Shown one piece after another: positions 57,229 to 64,000 of a DNA stretch of 64,000 bases. The notes beneath the pieces are model-generated. The model made no database searches and was not told the origin of the DNA. It saw only the letters and a program-made list of their open reading frames with translations. The position numbers were made by a program, and so were the translations under genes. The stretch is from Gerris lacustris (Eukaryota > Arthropoda > Insecta > Hemiptera > Gerridae): the NCBI GenBank assembly GCA_951217055.1, contig OX578276.1:17777430-17841429 (forward strand). The letters run 5' to 3'. Position 1 is the stretch's first letter, and the number at the start of each line of letters is the position of its first letter.

Positions 57229-57271
57229 GCTCTATTTCGACCCCTCTTTGGGCCTTCTTCAGGCTGACTAG
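57229..57271 (-). repeat. Hammerhead-like hairpin motif, site F
   Basis: Minus strand CTGAAGAAGGCCCAAAGAGG + GGTCGAAATAGAGCC: CTGANGA, a GGCCC/GGGTC stem, then GAAA. Confidence 0.5.
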
Positions 57272-57640
57272 GAGATGACTATTTCATCCTGTTGTTTCTA
57301 AATTATTAATTTTCCTCTAACCTAGGTGGCTATTGTCAGTAGTTTGGGATGTACTTTTCTAAAACTCCATGAATATGCTATGATTGTCACTATCAGTATG
57401 TGTTAAATTTCAACCAAATTTATTAAAATTAAATCACTATTTCTTTACCCAATACAACCTCTCAAGGCATTTCTGTGATGATTTGTTTCCAGAATCAAAA
57501 ATTGATGGGTGAATTGGCAGAACACTATTAGGGGTTAGTGAACAGGGCGCCCAAATACGAGGCCAGATTGCTAAGTTTCAACAAGTGATTTTTCCCATAT
57601 CCATAACATTGGAAAAACATTGTTCAATCTCTAGCTCTTA

Positions 57641-57968
57641 AGCCTAGTCCACACCAGTAGACACGTTGCGAGACATTTCTGTAGACTGTCTCATAGACCG
57701 TCTACAGAAATGTCTCGCAACGTGTCTATAGACATCTTCTGAGACCGTCTATGGTCTAGGTCTAGCGTACACACTTGTAGACACGTTGCGCAACATGCCT
57801 AATGTTGCACCATGTCTACCATTTAGAATGGAACACCATAGACATGCGATTTTAGTCTAGCAACGAGACCGTAGACGCCGTTTGTCTCAGCCGATGTCTA
57901 TAGGCAAATCGCTAGACATGTCTCTGAGACCAAAATCACGCAACATGTCTACTATTGTGGACAAGGCT
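57641..57968. mobile_element. PIF/Harbinger-like MITE (328 bp) with 29-bp hairpin
   Basis: Termini AGCCTAGTCCACACC and, inverted, AGCCTTGTCCACAAT, flanked by TTA at 57638-57640 and 57969-57971. Inside, 57658-57686 and 57700-57728 are perfectly complementary over 29 bp. GTAGAC/GTCTAC and GTTGCG units recur throughout. Confidence 0.85.
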
Positions 57969-57969
57969 T

Positions 57970-60450
57970 TAGAATTGTGATTTTTGTTCTATCGGCTGAT
58001 TCTAGTTCAACTTATCCTTTGTTATTATTGTTAATAAAATTATCTTTATTATGATGAAATAGTGTAAAGAAGAAACATTGATTTAATAGCTAACCGTATG
58101 CCATCATATTACTGTTAGGAATTACCTAGAAAATGACAACACTGTCAATATTATTTGAATTTAATCACTAGGATGTGTGGTTTGCTTGTGCCTACAATTT
58201 ATTGTGGACCTATACAGTAATCCCTTGTTATCCGCAGAATCTCTAATGTATTATCTAAAACAAATTGGTACGATGAAAGCAAACAAAACTTTCTCTTATA
58301 CATTGTAAGACTGAATTTAAATCCAATAATATCTAATTGAATCAATTTATTTTTAAACTCATTTAAAAAGTGTTCAACACGTAATTGTTTACACTTCGAT
58401 TTTCAGCAAAATCAGATTTATTTTCATAAAATAAATCTATATTTTTCCCCAGGAAATCAACTTATATGGTTAGATTTGTATTTAATGTTGACTACATTTT
58501 AGAATTTTTTAATAATAATCACAAATATTTCTCTCTATGTTTAAAAACTCTATTTTATTATACATATACATTTATACATATATATTATACATTTTATTAT
58601 ACATTGATGCTAGGAATTTTGACAATTATTTGTTGTTACTAAAGATTAAAAGATAAAAATTCATGAACATAAAAATTCAGATATATCAATATGGTGGACA
58701 TATGGCTAGCTAATTTCATTATGTTTTAATTTTTTTTTATTTTGGCAAGTGAATAAAAGAATATGTTATATAAGAAGAATGGCTAACTCTATGTAATTTT
58801 TTTCGTTTATTAATAAATCTTTTATCGAAACCAAGATTTATTTTGAATTTTTTTATTATTTATTATAAATTATAATTAGGAAATGGAATGCTGTTTGATT
58901 ATAAAGGTGATCCTAAATATGTGACGTGATTTATTAATTTTATTAAATTATTTGTTTTTACTCAAAAATAAATTTTCTGGATGTAAATAAAAAAAAAAAT
59001 TAAGAAATAATAATATATTTTTGATCCCACTTTTGATTTATATTCTGAATAAATCAGTTAAGACAAATGTATCATAGTAAAAAAAACAAACTCTTATTTG
59101 TAAGGCTGACCAGTTTTATTTATTCATTATTCCTTCCTCTGTGTTGCCCCCTTTAATTTATATATTTTTTTCCTTTTATAATCAGTTTTATTTATTTCAT
59201 TTAAAAAAAAAACAACTCTGGAATGAGTTTTTTTTTAACCAAATAAAATTTGTTAATGGTTTTTATAAAAGATCTGTTATTGAATTTTAAGACCCATATC
59301 CCTTTTTTTTAATTATCTTAAATTAGGGAAGTTTAATTTTTTAAAATAATAATAAAAATAAATCCTCTTGTTATAATTTTCCAAGGTTTGCAAATTTGAA
59401 AAAATTAAATAAATAAATAAACTAGAATTGGATTAATTTACAGTGTGGTTTGTTTTTTTGGAGAGAAAAGAAAAAAAAAACAAGATATTAATTGTTTTGA
59501 TATTTTTATGAGATAATGAAACCCAGGACTAAATAACAATTAATATACATATGTTTCATTATTTAATAAAGAATTATTTATGTCCTGTTTTTAAAATAAT
59601 TTTCAGAGTTGATAATTTTTTGTTTTTAAATAAATGCCATAGATCAGGGTTCCTTAACCCTGTTAAGCAGTAAGGTTCCTGCCTGCGTGTCGTTTTTACT
59701 TTGACCTGGCATGGCTTGCCGCAAAAGAAGTTAAGAAATATTTAAACAATTTTGAGTTATAAGTTCTCCATAGTCAAATGCCATTTTAACCATAAAGAAG
59801 CTGCACAATTCTTATAAGGTTATTTTTTGGCTGAAATGGCTAGAGGTATCTGGCTATTGCCTACCACTCCTGAGTGCTATGGCTTAGTGTTGCATACTTC
59901 ATCCGCCCTGTTTTATACCATCCTTTCCAGATCCGTCCCTTCAACCAAAAGGTTTAGAGACACCTCACACCTTCTCTATATTAATTAATGCCTTATCAGT
60001 TGGGTTATTTAATACGTTAGCAAAAAAACTTTTCTTTCTTCCTTTAAATTTGCTAGTTTTCAGGGTTGATTATGGATTTAAAAAATACTCTAGAGTTTGA
60101 AATAATTTATATTTTAGATAAAAAATAAAAAAATCAATAAAAACCCTAAAATTTTAATTTATTATTATTAGGTTAGTTTTTTTCTCATAGTAATACAAAA
60201 CTCTTGGTAGTATTGCATTTTTTTTTAATAATAATTGTAAAAAAAATTATTCCCTGTTTGTTTTGTTTATACGGTTTTATTTTCTTCTTTTTTCTATTTG
60301 TAAAACAATTTCCATCTGAAAACATGTGTCTACCTATTTATTATTATGTCCATTTGATGATTATTAGTTATAATAAAACAATAACCAGTAGTCAATTTTA
60401 ATTAAATTAAAATTGTAAAAAATATAACAATTATAAATTATAAGATATAT
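57970..60450. other. AT-rich intergenic DNA
   Basis: 58430-58530 resembles part of repeat R5 (GTATTTAATGTTGACTACAT + TTTAGAATTTTT). Otherwise low-complexity A/T without recognisable features. Confidence 0.5.
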
Positions 60451-60451
60451 A

Positions 60452-60678
60452 CAGTGTCCCCAAAAAAAATGTATAGACACTTGGATTTTCAGAAATCACT
60501 TGGCGTAGTCAGCAATTTCTGGACCAGAACGGACATAATTTTGAAAGTAGGCATTGACAAAACATTTAAATTATGTCTGTAGATTCTATTAAATTTTCAA
60601 AATGAAATGTATTTGTAACACTTTAATGAGCACTGACTTTATAATTATTTAAAGTGTGTATTTTTTTTTGGGACACCC
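60452..60678. mobile_element. mariner-like MITE (227 bp, TA duplication)
   Basis: TA flanks; termini CAGTGTCCCCAAAAAAAATG and, inverted, GGGTGTCCCAAAAAAAAATA. Non-coding. Confidence 0.8.
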
Positions 60679-60796
60679 TACATACGAGTATATATATGTA
60701 CTGCATCTAACTAATGAACACCAAAAAATAAAGACGGCCAATCTGCAGAATAGAGGTAATGCAAATTTAATCTCTCAAATTGATTATATTTTGGTA

Positions 60797-61027
60797 CTTC
60801 TTTAGATTGTTACTACCCTATTTTTTTTTTTCAGAGAATATAAATTGATATCATGTTTATTCATTCCTTTGTCTAAATAACTTTTAAAATAAAAGGATGT
60901 TTAGTCCAATGTACTTTTGGGGAGTAGGGGAGTAGCAGTCTAAAGAAAAAAAAATCTGTGCATCTTCATTAGATTGATACTCTCTTCTTTTTTGTATAAG
61001 GGGAGTAACAGTCTAAAGAAGTACCTA
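60797..61027. repeat. R3 repeat, copy 2
   Basis: TTCTTTAGATTGTTACTACC, AAGGATGTTTAGTCCAATGT and GGGAGTAACAGTCTAAAGAA match 43091-43350. Confidence 0.75.
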
Positions 61028-61188
61028 TGTTTCTTTATCTAAAGAGCCTTTAGATAAGGAGACATGATCCCTACTGCATATAAAAGTGCTAACAGCTTTG
61101 TCTTAACAGTTTATTGTCATATAAAATATCCTCTGTTCTGCTGATTTCCCAAAAGAGCTTGATTTGAAGAACACTGTATTAGCTCTTA

Positions 61189-61744
61189 GAGGTCGACCAA
61201 GAAGTCATGAACACAGGAGAAACGGAAAGCATAACTTCGTTTAAAATCGGAACTTCCGAGTAATGCCGAAGTCAGTACAGTCGGGTGCTAAGACAATAAC
61301 CATTCCTAGTTTGTATGACATGCCCAGTTATGTCAAATCTCACAAATAACAACAGGAAGGTTTCCAATCTGTTAGGTTTCCTGTTTTGTTTGTTTTTATA
61401 CAGCACGAACTATAGTCACAACTGTTCTAAATCCAAATCAAACTCAGAAATAAAGAGGAAGAAAAAAATAGATTAAGGAAAAAGAATATCGATTTAGATT
61501 TAAAGAATATTATTATGAATAATCAATAAATAATAATATAAAGATATTATCGTATATTATTAGTGATTTCTTATCAGGTACAGTGTTGCCTGTTGCAAAA
61601 AATATAGAAGTTATCAAAAATAAAATTATTAATAACAGAAGAACAACACTGTGTTTTTTGACCGTGGTCTATTATATCAAAAACTGACTGTACATGAGGA
61701 CACTAGCGCACTCCTCTCATTTCCATGACTTCTTGGCCGACCTC
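61189..61744. mobile_element. TA-flanked MITE (556 bp)
   Basis: Termini GAGGTCGACCAAGAAGTCAT and, inverted, GAGGTCGGCCAAGAAGTCAT, flanked by TA. Non-coding; Tc1/mariner-like by target. Confidence 0.8.
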
Positions 61745-62022
61745 TAGCAAAATTTAGACAACGCACCATGTCTAAATAAATATTATTTTTTTACAGAAAC
61801 TATTACAAACTTTTTTTTAAAAAAAATTGTGAACAAACAAAGAAATGTAAAGAGAATTGTTCTCGTCAAAATGTGCATATCCTTAACGATATAATCATGC
61901 ATATAGGTATAATTACGCTCAAAGATATAATCATGCATGGATAACCATCTTTCAAATTCAACAATTCTCAGAATTATGTATAAAAAGTGTTTCCTAGGAC
62001 TAATCTCATTTAAAAAATATAA

Positions 62023-62500
62023 TAGTCCCCAGGCCACCATAAGAAGTAAGTCGCTGATTGATAAAGTTTTCTTACCTTATGGAATTGCTTATTTATGCCT
62101 TGTCCACCGATGAATTGGGTATATGGCAACTGGTTGCTGGGCCATTTCTTTTTTGTTGACATGCTAAACTTGCCCTTCTGCGGGAACATTGAAAAGAGAT
62201 AGATAAAGTTTTGATTTTCATAGGATCGTTTAATTAAATTATTTAAAAAACAGTAATACACGTGTACCACTGTTTTTTAAATAATTTAATTAAACGATCC
62301 TGTGAAAATCAAAACTTTATCTATCTCTTTTCAATGTTCCCGCAGAAGGGCAAGTTTGGCATGTCAACAAAAAAGAAATAGCCCAGTGCCCAGTTGCCAT
62401 ATACCCAATTCACCGGTGGACAAGGCATAAATAAGCAATTCCATAAGGTAAGAAAACTTTATCAATCAGCGACTCACTTCTTATGGTGGCCTGTGGACTA
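62023..62500. repeat. 478-bp near-perfect palindrome
   Basis: The arms 62023-62261 and 62262-62500 are inverted copies with about 11 differences in 239 bp and no indels, centred on TACACGTGTA with no spacer. No target duplication or open frame of note. It resembles a fold-back transposon; an assembly artefact is unlikely because the arms differ. Confidence 0.9.
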
Positions 62501-63133
62501 AAAGTAAATTAATACAAAAACATGTGTTAAAAATTGATGGGTCTGGTATTAAAAATCTGTCTTTCATATTTTGCCTCAGGTGTCTGATACATCTTTGGTG
62601 TTATGCCAGAACTGGAAATCATCACAATAGACTGATTTCAATTGTTTTGTTTTTTTGTGACCTCTGTACTGCCTTAATATTTTCTTTATTTTTTTTCTTT
62701 ATTTTAAAATGAAAATTTCGAGAATTTAAAAAAAAAGTAATCAAATGTGTTCTTTTCCTATTTTGATTAAAAGTGGGTTTCATTTAATTACCTCGTTTTT
62801 AACTTATTCTTGTTTTTTTTTTTTTTTTTTTATTAATCATTTTAAAGGATCCATAAGGTTGAAATGTTGATGTAGAAATGAGTATATGTACATTTATTAT
62901 TAAAGTTACATGGATAATTCATGAAATACTGAAGATCTATTTGTTATATTAGCTTATTATTATTCTTTCTCAATGAAATGTTTGTAAAAAATAGATTTTT
63001 ATAAAAAAAATTTACTGGGACGCAAAAATTTTAACTTACTTATTCGGATCCTCTTCTACCTTGTGGTGTCGTGGAAAACCAAAAAAAATGTCCACTCTCC
63101 TCTGTCCAATGACAGGGATCGAGTACATTAAAG

Positions 63134-63474
63134 CAGCGGTTTAACCTCAACCTGTGGTACGCGTACCCCTTGGGGGTACGCAAAAATGTGTAAGGGGTAT
63201 GCAGTGAATTTAAATATTTTAAAAAGGTTTTTTGTTTACTTTTCAGTCTAATAAATAAACTTTTTTTAGTAAAATGTCAATTAGAAAGTCTTGTTTAGAA
63301 TTAAAATTACCTATTTACAGCTGTTTCTATGATGTAGCAATATTAGCAGCAGTTAAACAACACTTCATCTAATATAAAAAGTATTTATAAAAATAAGGGG
63401 TTGTTTTTAGGGGGTGCGCAAAGGTAATCATACAAAAAAGGGGTACGTGGGTTGAGAAAGGTTGAGATCCGCTG
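63134..63474. mobile_element. hAT MITE, copy 2 (341 bp)
   Basis: Starts CAGCGGTTTAACCTCAACC, ends GTTGAGATCCGCTG, flanked by CATTAAAG / CATTAGAG (7 of 8). The interior matches 43663-44057 closely (GGTACGCGTACCCCTTGGGG). It is about 54 bp shorter, lacking a segment near the right end. Confidence 0.88.
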
Positions 63475-63494
63475 CATTAGAGGAACATTCCTCT

Positions 63495-63795
63495 CTAGAC
63501 TGCCCTGGTCCACTTTCGCCCTGAATGTGAATGTTGCCTGTACATGTGGTTCTTTTTATTCCTCTAGCTCTTCTTCCTTCACATCTGGCTTCTAGGGCTC
63601 TCTTGGGTAGTCGCTCATTATCCATTCTACTGACGTGTCCGTACCATCTAAGTTGCTCATTCTCACTGTTCTCATAATGGGCTGAATTTCCAATCCCTGT
63701 ATTATTATTGGAGTTCCTTACCCTGTCTCTTCTGGTTTTGCCCGCAACCTTCCTCAGGTACCACATTGATATGGCTTGGATTCGACTCTTGTCTT
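63495..63795 (-). pseudogene. LINE reverse-transcriptase C-terminal fragment
   Basis: The minus strand encodes SRIQAISMWYLRKVAGKTRR + DRVRN, then ENEQLRWYGHVSRMDNERLP + KRALEARCEGRRARG. This is the conserved tail of endonuclease/reverse-transcriptase proteins of non-LTR retrotransposons. The catalytic RT core is absent. The frame is disrupted after GRRARG (the usual Arg-Pro-Arg-Thr-Thr-Trp block is garbled). A hAT MITE (copy 2) adjoins its 3' side. Confidence 0.85.
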
Positions 63796-64000
63796 AAATT
63801 AAATTCAGCATTTGAAAGTTTAACCCTTGAGTGCTCACACTTAGTTTTGTTACTAGTTGAATAGCATGGAATACAAATCTACCCCAGCCTAAATTTTCCT
63901 TATTTTCGGGATCTGAAATTCAACAAAATTAAAAAAAACTCTGCATTTAATTAATAACCTACTTTTTTTTTAATGTATAACATCGATAATAATTTCATAT

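Noticed and set aside
62010..62270. 86-codon minus-strand open frame
   Set aside because: It falls within the left arm of the large palindrome, with no family character.

Overview
This is an AT-rich stretch of animal nuclear DNA, most likely from an arthropod and probably an insect. The exons are short, obey GT-AG splicing and sit between introns of up to about 7 kb packed with transposon debris. I cannot name the species; the repeat style suggests a hemipteran-like genome, but that is a guess. Exons total about 2.6 kb, roughly 4% of the window.

Two protein genes are supported, both on the + strand. Positions 523-12662 hold the 3' part of INCENP, the inner centromere protein of the chromosomal passenger complex: six exons encode the charged single-helix/coiled-coil region, the IN-box and the terminal SSAVW motif, ending in TGA. 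Its 5' exons lie outside the window. Positions 28399-55858 hold a complete coding model for a doublecortin-like kinase (DCLK): eight exons, all junctions in phase, 584 residues, two tandem DCX domains followed by a CaMK-type kinase with intact catalytic residues. The two genes have unrelated jobs (mitosis; microtubule binding and signalling), and nothing suggests they work as a unit.

The rest is repeats. INCENP introns carry a broken hAT copy, two piggyBac-like MITEs and a TTAA-flanked element. The last INCENP intron has a nested fold-back element. The 16-kb intergenic region (12663-28398) has a Tigger/pogo remnant, a fold-back mariner fragment, a tRNA-derived SINE and a 2.2-kb hAT-like element. 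DCLK intron 3 contains a young Ty3/gypsy LTR retrotransposon (33745-37333) with identical 135-bp LTRs and a 5-bp target duplication, but with gag and the protease core missing and a deletion inside the integrase. DCLK introns 4-7 hold a 30-bp x13 array, a fold-back element with a 14-bp target duplication, a pair of SINE/hAT MITE families, a pogo MITE, a 26-bp x10 array and a PIF/Harbinger element with recognisable transposase remnants. Downstream of DCLK are more MITEs, a 478-bp near-perfect palindrome and a LINE reverse-transcriptase C-terminus.

No wholly new system is proven here. The most unusual signals are a recurrent hammerhead-like hairpin motif (TGANGA / stem / GAAATATAGC) at six places. 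One of these is a fold-back element with retroelement-like target duplication, reminiscent of Penelope-like elements. The large palindrome and seven C/G homopolymers of 13 bases or more in an AT-rich background are the other notable signals.
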